The translations under genes and the position numbers were made by a program. Source: AC-69 sp046728055 (GTDB lineage: Bacteria; Actinomycetota; UBA4738; HRBIN12). From it: 21,281 bases of DNA. The notes beneath the pieces are model-generated. The model saw only the letters and a program-made list of their open reading frames with translations, was not told the origin of the DNA and did no database searches. The stretch spans positions 1 through 21,281 of the forward strand of contig JBKPDU010000081.1 of NCBI GenBank assembly GCA_046728055.1, given 5' to 3'. Positions 7,184 through 14,927 of this stretch are shown in pieces (positions within the stretch are counted from its first letter, which is position 1; each line of letters starts with the position of its first letter).

Positions 7184-7189
7184 TAGCCT
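7184..7189 (+). promoter_or_regulatory. candidate -10 for rpsO
   Basis: TAGCCT (context GGTAGCCT) lies 11 nt before the rpsO ATG. No Shine-Dalgarno sequence is seen in the gap, so the transcript would have a very short leader or none. Confidence 0.35.
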
Positions 7190-7200
7190 TTTCCCTGGTC

Positions 7201-7470
7201 ATGGCACTGACGACGGAGTCCCGCTCGAGGATCATCGCCGACTATCGGCGTTCGGAGAACGACACCGGCTCGGCGGAGGTCCAGATCGCGGTGCTTTCCT
7301 CGCGCATCAGCGATCTGACCGAGCACCTGAAGACCCACAAGGACGACCATCACTCACGGCGCGGCTTGCTCCAGATGGTCGGGCGGCGCCGACGGCTCCT
7401 CGAGTACCTCCGCCGCAAGGACATCGAGCGCTACCGGACGCTGATCGCCCGCCTGGGACTGAGGCGATAG
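7201..7470 (+). CDS. rpsO: 30S ribosomal protein S15
   Basis: S15 is a primary 16S rRNA-binding protein of the small-subunit platform. The 89-residue product has the full family length and the typical order: a helical N-terminus, then DTGSAEVQIAVLSSRI, LTEHLKTHKDDHHSRRGL, and the basic end GRRRRLLEYLRRKD followed by RYRTLIARLGLRR. All are textbook S15 features, including the HxxDHHSRRGL rRNA-binding loop. It lies between ribF and pnp, the usual actinobacterial location. The ATG has no visible ribosome binding site. A structured 208-nt spacer separates it from pnp, so the two may be cotranscribed and processed in between. Confidence 0.97.
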   Translation: MALTTESRSRIIADYRRSENDTGSAEVQIAVLSSRISDLTEHLKTHKDDHHSRRGLLQMVGRRRRLLEYLRRKDIERYRTLIARLGLRR

Positions 7471-7480
7471 CCGAGGAGGC

Positions 7481-7496
7481 GGCGGCCGATGCCGCC
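7481..7496 (+). terminator. small GC hairpin after rpsO (attenuator or weak terminator)
   Basis: GGCGGC-CGAT-GCCGCC forms a 6-bp stem with a 4-nt loop 11 nt after the rpsO stop. No U-run follows, so it may protect the 3' end rather than terminate transcription. Confidence 0.35.
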
Positions 7497-7545
7497 CGTT
7501 CCGAGGGGGTGATGCGCGCGAGGACATGAGATCGGCGAAGGAGGG

Positions 7546-7607
7546 GGTCGGTTATCAGTAGCGAGTCCCCGGACTCCGGAGGCTCACCACTGACAACTGG
7601 CCGAACC
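7546..7607 (+). promoter_or_regulatory. structured RNA element in the rpsO-pnp spacer
   Basis: Nested complementarity is visible. Outer arms GGTCG and CGAACC (one bulge) enclose GTTATCAGT (7551-7559), which pairs at 8 of 9 positions with ACTGACAAC (7589-7597). An inner hairpin GAGTC-CCCG-GACTC (7563-7576) lies within. It sits about 60 nt before the pnp Shine-Dalgarno sequence. In Escherichia coli and Streptomyces, rpsO-pnp spacer stems are RNase III sites used in pnp autoregulation; the same role here is inference. Confidence 0.5.
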
Positions 7608-7664
7608 TCCCAGCTCAAGTACACGCCCATCGGTCCTGACGGAGACGCCGCGCAGGACACAGCC

Positions 7665-7671
7665 AAGGAGG
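7665..7671 (+). promoter_or_regulatory. pnp ribosome binding site
   Basis: AAGGAGG is 7 nt before the GTG at 7679. It supports that non-ATG start. Confidence 0.75.
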
Positions 7672-7678
7672 AAGGCCA

Positions 7679-9967
7679 GTGGCCGGTATCAAACGTACGA
7701 AGACCGTGGGCTCGCAGGACATGACCTTCGAGTCCGGCAAGCTCGCGATGCAGGCGGAGGGATCCGTCGTCGTCACCTATGGTGAGACGCAAGTCCTTGC
7801 CACCACCACGACCGCCGCGCCCCGAGAGGGCATCGACTTCTTCCCGCTCACCGTCGACGTCGAGGAGCGGATGTATGCGGCGGGGAAGATTCCCGGTGGC
7901 TTCTTCCGCCGAGAGGGACGGCCGTCGGAGACCGCGATCCTCACCGCCAGGCTGATCGACCGCCCTCTCCGGCCCACGTTCAGGGATGGCTACCGGGACG
8001 AGGTTCAAGTCGTGGTCACGGTTCTCTCGGCGGACCTGGCGAACCCGTACGACATTCCGGGGATCAACGGGGCCAGCCTGTCGACGATGATCGCCGGGCT
8101 TCCCTTCGACGGTCCGGTTGGCGCCGTCCGACTGGGCCTGATCGGTGGGGAATGGCGGATCAACCCGACTTACCAGGATCTGGACATGGCCACGTTCGAC
8201 GTGGTCGTGGCCGGCCGGCGCAACGAGTCCGCCGGCATCGACCTATTGATGATCGAGGGGGAAGCCCCCGAGAACGCATGGAGCCTGCTCGCAGGTGGCG
8301 GGGCCGCCGTGGCCCCGACCGAGGAGACCGTCGCCGAGGGGCTGGAGGCCGCCAAGCGAGCCATCGGCGAGATGATCGACCTCCAGCTCGAGTTCCTCGC
8401 CGAGCTCCAGGTCACGCCGAAGCCGTTCGAGCCCGAGGCCCTGTTCTCCGAGCAGACGTACGAGGACGTGGCGGGCTTCGCCGAGAGCCGGATCGAGGCC
8501 GCGCTGGTGCCGGACAAGCCATCTCGAGACGCGGCCCTCGACCAGATCAAGGAGGAGCTCAAGGTCCACCTCCTGTCGACTTGGGGAGAGGAGGCCTTCG
8601 CCGACCAGGCCGCCGAGATCTCGCCGGCGTTCAAGGAGCTCCAGAAGCGCGTCATGCGCAAGCGGATCCTGGAGGATGGCGTTCGCCTCGACGGCCGCAA
8701 GGCCGACGAGATCCGGACGCTGTCCTCCGAGATCGGGCTGGTCCCTCGGGCCCACGGGTCTTCGCTGTTCCAACGGGGCGAGACCCAGGTGCTGAACGTG
8801 ACCACCCTCGGGATGCTTCGGATGACCCAGATGATCGACACGCTGGACCCCGACGAGTCCAAACGGTACATCCACCACTACAACTTCCCGCCGTTCTCCA
8901 CCGGGGAGGTCGGGCGGATCGGCTCGCCCCGGCGGCGGGAGATCGGCCACGGCGCCCTCGCCGAGCGCGCGCTCGTTCCGGTGGTGCCTCCCGAGGAGGA
9001 GTTCCCCTACGCGATCCGCCTGGTGTCCGACGTCCTCTCGTCCAACGGCTCGACGTCCATGGCCAGCGTGTGCGCTTCGACGCTCTCGTTGATGGACGCG
9101 GGCGTGCCGATCAAGGCGCCGGTGGCCGGCATCGCGATGGGCTTGATCGCCGAGTTCGACCGATACGTGACGCTCACCGACATCCTGGGGGCGGAGGACG
9201 CGTTGGGTGACATGGACTTCAAGGTGGCGGGGACCAAGGACTGGGTCACGGCGATCCAGCTCGACATGAAGGTCACCGGCCTACCCGCCGAAGCCCTGAC
9301 CCAGGCGCTCAAGCAGGCCCGGGAGGCACGGCTGTTCATCCTGGACACGATGCTCCGCACGATCTCCGAGCCCCGGAGCGAGGTGAACGTCAAGGCGCCG
9401 CGGATCCTCACCATCCAGATCCCGGTGGACAAGATCGGGGAGGTCATCGGGCCCAAGGGCAAGCGGATCAACGAGATTATCGCGGTGACCGGAGCCGACA
9501 TCGACATCCAGGACGACGGCACCGTCTTCATCGGCTCTCGGGAAGGCGCCGGGGCGGACCAGGCGGCGAAGATGATCGACGAGATCGTCAATCCCAGGCC
9601 GCTCTCGGTGGGGGAGCGGTTCACCGGCAAGGTGGTGAAGACCACGACCTTCGGTGCATTCGTCAACCTCGTGCCAGGCAGGGACGGGCTGGTGCACATC
9701 TCCAAGCTGGGACGGGGCAAGCGCCTGTCCTCGGTCGAGGAGGCGGTCAAGGAGGGCGACACCCTGGAGGTCGAGATCCAGGAGATCGACCAGATGGGCA
9801 AGATCAGCCTGAAGCCGGTGGGGGAGGAGTGGGCGATCCCCGAGGGCATGGAGGTGGAGGAGCAGCCCCGCCGGGAGCGGAGGGGCGGCGACTCGCGGGG
9901 CGGTCGCGGCCGGGATCGCGATCGGCGGCCCAGGGACCGCGAGCGCCGGGATCCGCCCTCGCACTAG
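7679..9967 (+). CDS. pnp: polyribonucleotide nucleotidyltransferase (PNPase)
   Basis: PNPase degrades RNA 3' to 5' by phosphorolysis and can add tails; it acts as a trimer in the cytoplasm. The 762-residue product contains a first RNase PH-like domain (about 14-145), a helical linker, and a second RNase PH-like domain (about 334-560) with FPPFSTGEVGRIGSPRRREI and the catalytic-site stretch DALGDMDFKVAGT. A KH domain follows near 577-620 (IGEVIGPKGKRINEI), then an S1 domain near 645-714 (TTFGAFVNLVPGRDGLVHIS). It ends in a basic, disordered Arg/Asp/Gly-rich tail. The GTG start has a strong AAGGAGG. The TAG stop is part of a predicted -10 element for the next gene. RNase J, a usual partner in RNA decay, is encoded 7 kb downstream. 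Confidence 0.97.
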   Translation: MAGIKRTKTVGSQDMTFESGKLAMQAEGSVVVTYGETQVLATTTTAAPREGIDFFPLTVDVEERMYAAGKIPGGFFRREGRPSETAILTARLIDRPLRPTFRDGYRDEVQVVVTVLSADLANPYDIPGINGASLSTMIAGLPFDGPVGAVRLGLIGGEWRINPTYQDLDMATFDVVVAGRRNESAGIDLLMIEGEAPENAWSLLAGGGAAVAPTEETVAEGLEAAKRAIGEMIDLQLEFLAELQVTPKPFEPEALFSEQTYEDVAGFAESRIEAALVPDKPSRDAALDQIKEELKVHLLSTWGEEAFADQAAEISPAFKELQKRVMRKRILEDGVRLDGRKADEIRTLSSEIGLVPRAHGSSLFQRGETQVLNVTTLGMLRMTQMIDTLDPDESKRYIHHYNFPPFSTGEVGRIGSPRRREIGHGALAERALVPVVPPEEEFPYAIRLVSDVLSSNGSTSMASVCASTLSLMDAGVPIKAPVAGIAMGLIAEFDRYVTLTDILGAEDALGDMDFKVAGTKDWVTAIQLDMKVTGLPAEALTQALKQAREARLFILDTMLRTISEPRSEVNVKAPRILTIQIPVDKIGEVIGPKGKRINEIIAVTGADIDIQDDGTVFIGSREGAGADQAAKMIDEIVNPRPLSVGERFTGKVVKTTTFGAFVNLVPGRDGLVHISKLGRGKRLSSVEEAVKEGDTLEVEIQEIDQMGKISLKPVGEEWAIPEGMEVEEQPRRERRGGDSRGGRGRDRDRRPRDRERRDPPSH

Positions 9968-9970
9968 GCT
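9965..9970 (+). promoter_or_regulatory. predicted leaderless -10 formed from the pnp stop codon
   Basis: TAGGCT starts with the pnp TAG and ends 7 nt before the ATG at 9978. No Shine-Dalgarno sequence lies between. The same arrangement is seen at truB and the gene at 990. Confidence 0.45.
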
Positions 9971-9977
9971 CTCGCCC

Positions 9978-11243
9978 ATGCCCATCCGCCGGACCGAATT
10001 CGAGTCGGGCCTGCGAGTGGTGACCGAACGCATGCCCGGCGTTCGGTCCGTGGCCCTGGGGTTCTGGGTGCTGGCGGGATCGCGAGACGAGCCCCCGCCG
10101 ATCAGCGGCTCCTCCCATTTCCTCGAGCATCTGCTGTTCAAGGGGACGAAGACCCGAACGGCGCGCGACATCGCCGAGGCCTTCGACGCAGTCGGCGGCG
10201 ACGTGAACGCGTTCACCGCCAAGGAGTACACGTGCTTCTACTGCCGGGTGCGGGACCGCGACCTGCCCATGGCCGTCGACTACCTGGCCGACATGCTCCA
10301 GAACTCGGTGATCCGCACGGTGGACGTCGAGGCCGAGCGCCAGGTGATCCTGGAAGAGATCCACATGCACGAGGACACGCCCGACGACCTCATCCACGAT
10401 CTTCTGAACGAGACGCTGTGGCCCGATCACCCGCTCGGCCGGCCGATCCTGGGGACTGTGGAGAGCATCACCGCTGCCACCCGCGACCAGGTGCGGCGGT
10501 TCTACAAACGCCGCTACGTCCCGAAGAGCCTCGTGGTCGTGGCCGCCGGGAACGTGCAGCACGATTCGCTCCTGGATCAGCTCGGCGCGGGCATGCCGAT
10601 CGGTCCCGTCCGCTCCGAGGGTCCGAGCTCGTGGAACCTGCGTCTGGCCGGCAACCCACCTGCCCCCTCGGGCCAGACCCTGGTGAAGCGTCGGAAGACC
10701 GAGCAGGCCCACATCTGCCTGGGGACCAACGGCCTGGCCCGCAACGATCCGGAACGATTCGCCTTCGGCATCGTGAACACGGCGATCGGTGGGGGGATGT
10801 CCTCACGCCTGTTCCAGGAGATCCGGGAGAAGCGGGGCTTGGCCTATTCCGTGTACAGCTACCACACGCAGTACACCGAGGCCGGCCTGTTCGCCGCGTA
10901 CGCGGGAACGACCCCGGGCCGGGCCACGGAGGTGCTGGACATCGTTCGGGAGCAGCTGGCGGATGTTGCCGATGGCGCCCTCTCGGAGGAGGAGTTCGAC
11001 CGGGCCAAGGGGCACATGAAGGGATCACTCGTTCTGTCGTTGGAGGATCCGAGCGGCCGGATGTCGCGCCTGGGCAAGTCCGAGATCTCCCATGGCGAGA
11101 TCCTGACCGTGAACCAGATCCTCCAACGGATCGAGTCCGTGACGCTCGACGACGCTCGCCGAGTTGCCAAGCGGATCCTGTCCCAGCCACTGGCCCTGGC
11201 GATGCTCGGTCCGTTCAAGGGCGGAAAGGAAGCGCCGGCGTGA
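9978..11243 (+). CDS. M16 family zinc metallopeptidase (processing-peptidase-like)
   Basis: This is a predicted zinc protease of 421 residues. The inverted zinc motif HxxEH is HFLEH at residues 47-51 (SSHFLEHLLFKGT). The third ligand is expected in the ERQVILEEI segment (Glu126 or Glu127), in the right spacing for the family. The second half carries the inactive M16 repeat with GGGMSSRLFQEIREKRGLAY near residue 272, also typical. There is no signal peptide, so it should act in the cytoplasm or on membrane-side substrates; the substrate is unknown. Its place between pnp and dapB is the actinobacterial arrangement (the Mycobacterium homologue is called PepR). Its TGA overlaps the dapB GTG. Confidence 0.93.
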   Translation: MPIRRTEFESGLRVVTERMPGVRSVALGFWVLAGSRDEPPPISGSSHFLEHLLFKGTKTRTARDIAEAFDAVGGDVNAFTAKEYTCFYCRVRDRDLPMAVDYLADMLQNSVIRTVDVEAERQVILEEIHMHEDTPDDLIHDLLNETLWPDHPLGRPILGTVESITAATRDQVRRFYKRRYVPKSLVVVAAGNVQHDSLLDQLGAGMPIGPVRSEGPSSWNLRLAGNPPAPSGQTLVKRRKTEQAHICLGTNGLARNDPERFAFGIVNTAIGGGMSSRLFQEIREKRGLAYSVYSYHTQYTEAGLFAAYAGTTPGRATEVLDIVREQLADVADGALSEEEFDRAKGHMKGSLVLSLEDPSGRMSRLGKSEISHGEILTVNQILQRIESVTLDDARRVAKRILSQPLALAMLGPFKGGKEAPA

Positions 11244-12040
11244 TTCGCATCGGCGTCATCGGCGCTGCGGGACGGATGGGGCAGATGGTGTGCCGAACCG
11301 TTGCCGCCGAGCCCGACCTGGCGCTGGTCGCCGCCATCGACCGGTCCAAGGTGGGACAGTCGATCGGGTCGCAGATCGGCCAACCCACGTTGGACGTGCC
11401 CATCTCCGACGAGCTCGATCGCCTGCTCGAGGCGGAGGTGGAGGTGGCCGTGGACTTCACGCACCCCGATGTCGTGATGGACGACGTCCGGTGGTGCATC
11501 GAGCACGGCATCCACCTCGTGGTGGGCACCACCGGGTTGACGGACGACGAGCTGGACGAGATCCCCAAGCTCATCGAGGACGAGGGGGGCGAGCCGAACG
11601 TGATCGTTGCGGCGAACTTCGCCCTCGGGGCGGTGCTGATGCAGCGGTTCGCCGCCGAGGCCGCCCGGTTCTTCCCTGCTGCGGAGATCATCGAGCTTCA
11701 TCACGACGGCAAGGCCGACGCCCCGTCCGGGACGGCGCTGTCCACGGCCAGGCGGCTGATCGAGGAGCGCGGTGGCGAGTATGGAGGTCCGTCGACGGAA
11801 TCGATCGAGGGCGTTCGAGGAGGCGAGATCGACGGCGTCCGCGTCCACTCCGTTCGTCTCCCCGGCCTGGTGGCTCACCAGGAGGTCATCCTGGGCGGGC
11901 AGGGCCAGATCCTGACGATCCGCCACGACTCCACGGATCGGAGCTCGTTCATGCCGGGGGTACTGATGGCTATCCGCGCCGTGTCCACGCGACCGGGCCT
12001 CACGGTCGGCCTGGAGCCGCTACTCGACCTCCGGCCGTGA
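11240..12040 (+). CDS. dapB: 4-hydroxy-tetrahydrodipicolinate reductase
   Basis: DapB reduces the product of DapA with NAD(P)H to tetrahydrodipicolinate, on the path to diaminopimelate for peptidoglycan and to lysine. The 266-residue protein opens with the Rossmann motif IGVIGAAGRMGQ (residues 4-15). It has VGTTG at 95-99 in the nucleotide/substrate site and IELHHDGKADAPSGTA at 151-165, with the catalytic His and Lys of the family. VHSVRLPGLVAHQEV follows near 205. The start is the GTG at 11240, overlapping the M16 stop as GTGA; AAGGA lies about 10 nt upstream. The frame is open far upstream, but that part is shadow of the M16 gene. Unlike in operons where dapB and dapA are close, dapA is 3.9 kb away here. 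Confidence 0.96.
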   Translation: MIRIGVIGAAGRMGQMVCRTVAAEPDLALVAAIDRSKVGQSIGSQIGQPTLDVPISDELDRLLEAEVEVAVDFTHPDVVMDDVRWCIEHGIHLVVGTTGLTDDELDEIPKLIEDEGGEPNVIVAANFALGAVLMQRFAAEAARFFPAAEIIELHHDGKADAPSGTALSTARRLIEERGGEYGGPSTESIEGVRGGEIDGVRVHSVRLPGLVAHQEVILGGQGQILTIRHDSTDRSSFMPGVLMAIRAVSTRPGLTVGLEPLLDLRP

Positions 12041-12081
12041 GTCGGCGCCTGGCCGACGTGTTCGGGGGGCTGTCGGCCGCG

Positions 12082-12087
12082 TAAGCT
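12082..12087 (+). promoter_or_regulatory. predicted leaderless -10 for the Eis-like gene
   Basis: TAAGCT lies 8 nt before the GTG at 12096. A short GGGGA sits between, only 3 nt from the start, which is too close for a normal ribosome binding site. Confidence 0.4.
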
Positions 12088-12095
12088 CGGGGACC

Positions 12096-13307
12096 GTGGA
12101 CGTCGAGATCCGGACCATCGCGCCCGAAGAATTCGCCACGTACGTCGGCGCCCTCACGGTGGGGTTCGGCGGCCACGCCCGTCCCGAGGATGTCGAGCAC
12201 GAACGGACGGTGGCCGAGATCGACCGGTGCCTCGTCGCCCTGGACGGCCGGGAGATCGTCGGCGGCGCGTCGGCAGCCTCGTTCACGCTGACCGTGCCGG
12301 GCGGTTCGATCCGAGCCGCAGGGATTACGGGCGTGGCGGTCAAGCCGACCCACCGACGGCAGGGCATCAATTCGGCGCTGATGCGCCGGCAGCTCGACGA
12401 CGTCCGGGCCAACGGCGAGCCGCTCGCGATCCTGTACGCCTCCGAGGGCGGCATCTACGGCCGGTTCGGCTACGGGCTTGGCTCGTTCCATTGCTCGATG
12501 GACATCGAGCGGGACCGCACGGCCTTCCTCCGCGGCTACCAGACCACGGGCCGGACCCGGTTGCTCGATCGGGAAGACGCGCTGGCGGCCATGTTGCCGC
12601 TGTACGACCGGGTTCGTCGAGACCGGCCTGGTGGGATCGAGCTCGATCGCCGGTGGTTCGCGTACCGGTTCTCCGAGACCCACTGGGGTGAGGATCGGAA
12701 GTGGTTCTACGCGATCCACGAGGGCGCCGAGGGTCTGGACGCGTACGCCGTCTACCGCATCGAACACGGCAAGTACGGCGATCACCGAAACGGCCTGATC
12801 GTGGAAGAGGTCCAGGCGTCCTCGCCCCAGGCCCACGCGGAGATGTGGCGCTACCTGTTCGACGTCGACCTGATCGAACGGATCACCGCCGGGAACCGAC
12901 CGATCGACGACCAGCTGCTCCACGTGGTGGAGGAGCCCAGCCGGCTCCGTCTCCGGATCAAAGACGCTCTGTGGGTGCGGCCGGTGGACGTGGCGAAGTC
13001 ACTCGAGTCGCGGAGGTACGCGGCCGAGGGCCGGTTGACGATCGAGGTCCGGGACCTGTTCTGCCCGTGGAACGAGGGGCGTCATCAGCTCGATGGTGGG
13101 CCGGACGGCGCCTCGTGTGTCGCCACGGACGCCGAGCCCGACCTGGTGATGAGCGTGAACGAGCTCGGCGCGGCGTACCTGGGAGGCGTGAGTTTCCGAC
13201 AACTGCATCGAGCCGGACGCGTACGGGAGGAGCAGCCGGGGGCGCTGGCCAGGGCCGACGCGTTGTTCGGCTGGGACCCGGCGCCATGGTGCTCGTTCGT
13301 GTTCTGA
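12096..13307 (+). CDS. Eis-family GNAT N-acetyltransferase
   Basis: This is a predicted acetyl-CoA-dependent amine acetyltransferase of the Eis family: two GNAT-like domains plus a C-terminal sterol-carrier-like domain, usually hexameric. The acetyl-CoA motif is VAVKPTHRRQGINSALM (about 80-96). YGRFGYG places a tyrosine at residue 126, the same number as the general-acid Tyr126 of Mycobacterium tuberculosis Eis. The protein ends in Phe403 (PWCSFVF), matching the family's use of the C-terminal carboxylate as the catalytic base. Length is normal. Known Eis proteins acetylate aminoglycosides or protein lysines, but the substrate here is unknown and resistance should not be assumed. It has its own predicted promoter after dapB and converges on the LysE-type gene 21 nt away. 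Confidence 0.88.
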   Translation: MDVEIRTIAPEEFATYVGALTVGFGGHARPEDVEHERTVAEIDRCLVALDGREIVGGASAASFTLTVPGGSIRAAGITGVAVKPTHRRQGINSALMRRQLDDVRANGEPLAILYASEGGIYGRFGYGLGSFHCSMDIERDRTAFLRGYQTTGRTRLLDREDALAAMLPLYDRVRRDRPGGIELDRRWFAYRFSETHWGEDRKWFYAIHEGAEGLDAYAVYRIEHGKYGDHRNGLIVEEVQASSPQAHAEMWRYLFDVDLIERITAGNRPIDDQLLHVVEEPSRLRLRIKDALWVRPVDVAKSLESRRYAAEGRLTIEVRDLFCPWNEGRHQLDGGPDGASCVATDAEPDLVMSVNELGAAYLGGVSFRQLHRAGRVREEQPGALARADALFGWDPAPWCSFVF

Positions 13308-13328
13308 GCCCTGACGATCTTCCACCCG

Positions 13329-13946
13329 TCACCCCAGGGCCGCCAGAACGATCAGCCACAGGCCGAGGGCGCCGAGCGCGATGGCCAACACATCGGTGAG
13401 GATCCTGAGCACGCCTTCGTTCACCCGGTGCGCCCCCGTTCCGAGGAGCACCATGCCAGAATCCATCAGCGACACGCCGGCCAGTAACGCCGCCACTGTG
13501 AGGAATGCGAGCCCGCGTCCACCCTCGTTTGCCGCGTCGGCCACCACGGCGGTCCCGGTCGTGGCCAGGAACACATAGGCTCCGGGGTTCAGGAGGACGG
13601 CGACGATCCCTCGAACCGATGGATGGAGTCCGCCGGGCGCCGCCTCGACCTGGGGCCGCCGGTTCTCGCGGAGCGCGTCGATCGCCAGGAACACGAGGAA
13701 GCATCCGCCGAGGGCGCGGACGACCGAAAGGAACGTCTTGCCGGGCTCGATCGAGGAGAGGCCCGCGGCCAACAGCACGAGCATGAAACCAAGCGTGGCG
13801 TTGGCTCCCGCCATCGCCTGAAGGCCTCTGGTCGCGCTGCCACGGGCGGCCTCCGAGAACAGGAGGAGTTGCACCGGGCCCGGCGATGCCCCGAGCGCGA
13901 CGCCCAGTCCGAACGCGGCCGCTGGGTGCGCGAGATCGGACGTCAC
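13329..13946 (-). CDS. LysE/RhtB-type membrane exporter
   Basis: This 205-residue membrane protein has about six hydrophobic segments and the family's N-terminal pattern GVALGASPGPVQLLLFSEAARG. A second patch, AVLLNPGAYVFL, lies near residue 120, where family members usually have a conserved NPK-like motif. LysE-family proteins export amino acids such as lysine, threonine or homoserine lactones; the substrate here cannot be read. The GTG start comes 1 nt after the TGA of the SixA-like gene (TGA-C-GTG at 13944-13950), so the two should be translated together. No separate ribosome binding site is visible. The short hydrophobic length and lack of other domains fit a single-domain exporter. Confidence 0.78.
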   Translation of the reverse strand: MTSDLAHPAAAFGLGVALGASPGPVQLLLFSEAARGSATRGLQAMAGANATLGFMLVLLAAGLSSIEPGKTFLSVVRALGGCFLVFLAIDALRENRRPQVEAAPGGLHPSVRGIVAVLLNPGAYVFLATTGTAVVADAANEGGRGLAFLTVAALLAGVSLMDSGMVLLGTGAHRVNEGVLRILTDVLAIALGALGLWLIVLAALG

Positions 13947-13947
13947 G

Positions 13948-14397
13948 TCAGGAGAGCCGAAGCTCCTCGACCTTGAGCTCTCCGCCGTCGTCGATCAGGA
14001 GCACTCCCTCGCATTCGGCCAGGGGACGGACCTCGCGGCTCGTCAGTCCTCGGACCGCCTTCTCGATCAGCGGGGTATGTCCGATGGCCAGTCCACGTCT
14101 TCCCTCCGGAATGGCCGCCATGGCCGCATGGAGCACTTCCCCGAGCTGCTCCGGCGAGTCGTCGGTTCCGTCGCCCGCCAGCCCCGGGACGACGGCGTGC
14201 TCCGGCAGTTGTTGTCCGGCGGCCCGGAGGAACCATGCCGCGGTCTCGGCGGCCCGATTGGCCGGCGAGACGAACACGACGTCGTACCCTCCGGTCAGCG
14301 TCCGGCCGACGTCCTCGGCCTGGACTCGGCCCTCGGGCGAGAGCGCGTCCCGGTCCGGATCACGGCGCGCGTGGCGCCGGATCTCGAGCGTCTTCAA
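13948..14397 (-). CDS. SixA-like phosphohistidine phosphatase (histidine phosphatase superfamily)
   Basis: This small branch-2-type histidine phosphatase has 149 residues. The catalytic motif is RRHARRD with His9 (RHG in most members, here RHA). DALSPEGRVQAEDVG, VSPANRAAETA and GLAIGHTPLIE with His107 follow in the order expected for SixA proteins. SixA removes phosphate from histidine phosphotransfer or PTS proteins; neither partner is present in this window. The open frame continues to 14505, but I chose the TTG at 14397: AGGAGGG lies 7 nt upstream and the conserved fold starts there. It is followed directly by the LysE-type gene and is divergent from the small lipoprotein gene. Confidence 0.82.
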   Translation of the reverse strand: MKTLEIRRHARRDPDRDALSPEGRVQAEDVGRTLTGGYDVVFVSPANRAAETAAWFLRAAGQQLPEHAVVPGLAGDGTDDSPEQLGEVLHAAMAAIPEGRRGLAIGHTPLIEKAVRGLTSREVRPLAECEGVLLIDDGGELKVEELRLS

Positions 14398-14404
14398 CGG
14401 TGAA

Positions 14405-14411
14405 CCCTCCT
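14405..14411 (-). promoter_or_regulatory. ribosome binding site supporting the TTG start of the SixA-like gene
   Basis: AGGAGGG on the minus strand is 7 nt from the TTG at 14397. It decides between this start and the 36-codon longer frame. Confidence 0.7.
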
Positions 14412-14425
14412 GGTGGAGCTTTGCG

Positions 14426-14431
14426 TATGAT
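14426..14431 (+). promoter_or_regulatory. candidate -10 for the small lipoprotein gene
   Basis: TATGAT is a near-consensus -10, 10 nt before the in-frame ATG at 14442. If used, it would make 14442 the start of a nearly leaderless message. It overlaps the alternative ATG at 14427. Confidence 0.3.
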
Positions 14432-14909
14432 GCCCGACCGCATGAAGCGTACTCACCCCGGCCCGCTCTTCCTTTGGGTCGTCGTGACCGCGACGCTCGC
14501 GGCATCGTGCACGACCAGCACCGCGACGGAGCCCGACAGCAGCGGAACGAGCGGCAACGGCAGCCGAAGTGACACGGTCACGCCCGAAGCGACGGCCACC
14601 GGCCCGCCCGGGGCGGCCGTCTATCGATACGCCAACCCGGGGCTGCTGGTGACGTTGAGCCTGGAGGGCGAGTCGGGGACGCTGGCGATCGAGAACGACA
14701 CCGGTCGCGAGCTCGCGCCTCCAGGGCTCTATGTCCTCGAGGCCCGGACCGGCGCTCGCGTGGAAGGCGAGGTGAAGGATCCGAGCGTGATCCCGGATGG
14801 CGAGGCGAAGACGTTCAGTGTCTCGTTCTCGGGGCTGGGGACCAAGGACATCGGCCTGGTGATCCTGCTGATCGGCCGAGACAACTACGGCGCCTTCGCT
14901 CGTCAATAG
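14427..14909 (+). CDS. small predicted lipoprotein of unknown function
   Basis: This is a 160-residue exported protein. The signal peptide has a basic start and hydrophobic core (PLFLWVVVTATLAASC) ending in the lipobox LAASC with Cys28. A Ser/Thr/Gly-rich linker of about 30 residues follows. The rest is a compact domain rich in predicted beta strands (LLVTLSLEGESGTLAIEN near residue 75, then LYVLEARTG and FSVSFSGLG), possibly immunoglobulin-like. I do not recognise the family. ATG 14427 has GGTGGAG 8 nt upstream; ATG 14430 and 14442 are in-frame alternatives that keep the signal peptide. It stands between the divergent SixA-like gene and the convergent adenosyltransferase gene, with no obvious operon partner. 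Confidence 0.65.
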   Translation: MMPDRMKRTHPGPLFLWVVVTATLAASCTTSTATEPDSSGTSGNGSRSDTVTPEATATGPPGAAVYRYANPGLLVTLSLEGESGTLAIENDTGRELAPPGLYVLEARTGARVEGEVKDPSVIPDGEAKTFSVSFSGLGTKDIGLVILLIGRDNYGAFARQ

Positions 14910-14927
14910 AGCACTCGACCGACGCGG

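Noticed and set aside
10232..11239. Upstream extension of the dapB frame by about 336 codons
   Set aside because: This part is a shifted-frame shadow of the M16 peptidase. DapB similarity starts exactly at the GTG at 11240.
14400..14505. Longer start for the SixA-like gene at 14505
   Set aside because: The extra 36 residues are unlike the family and overlap the divergent lipoprotein gene; AGGAGGG points to the TTG at 14397.
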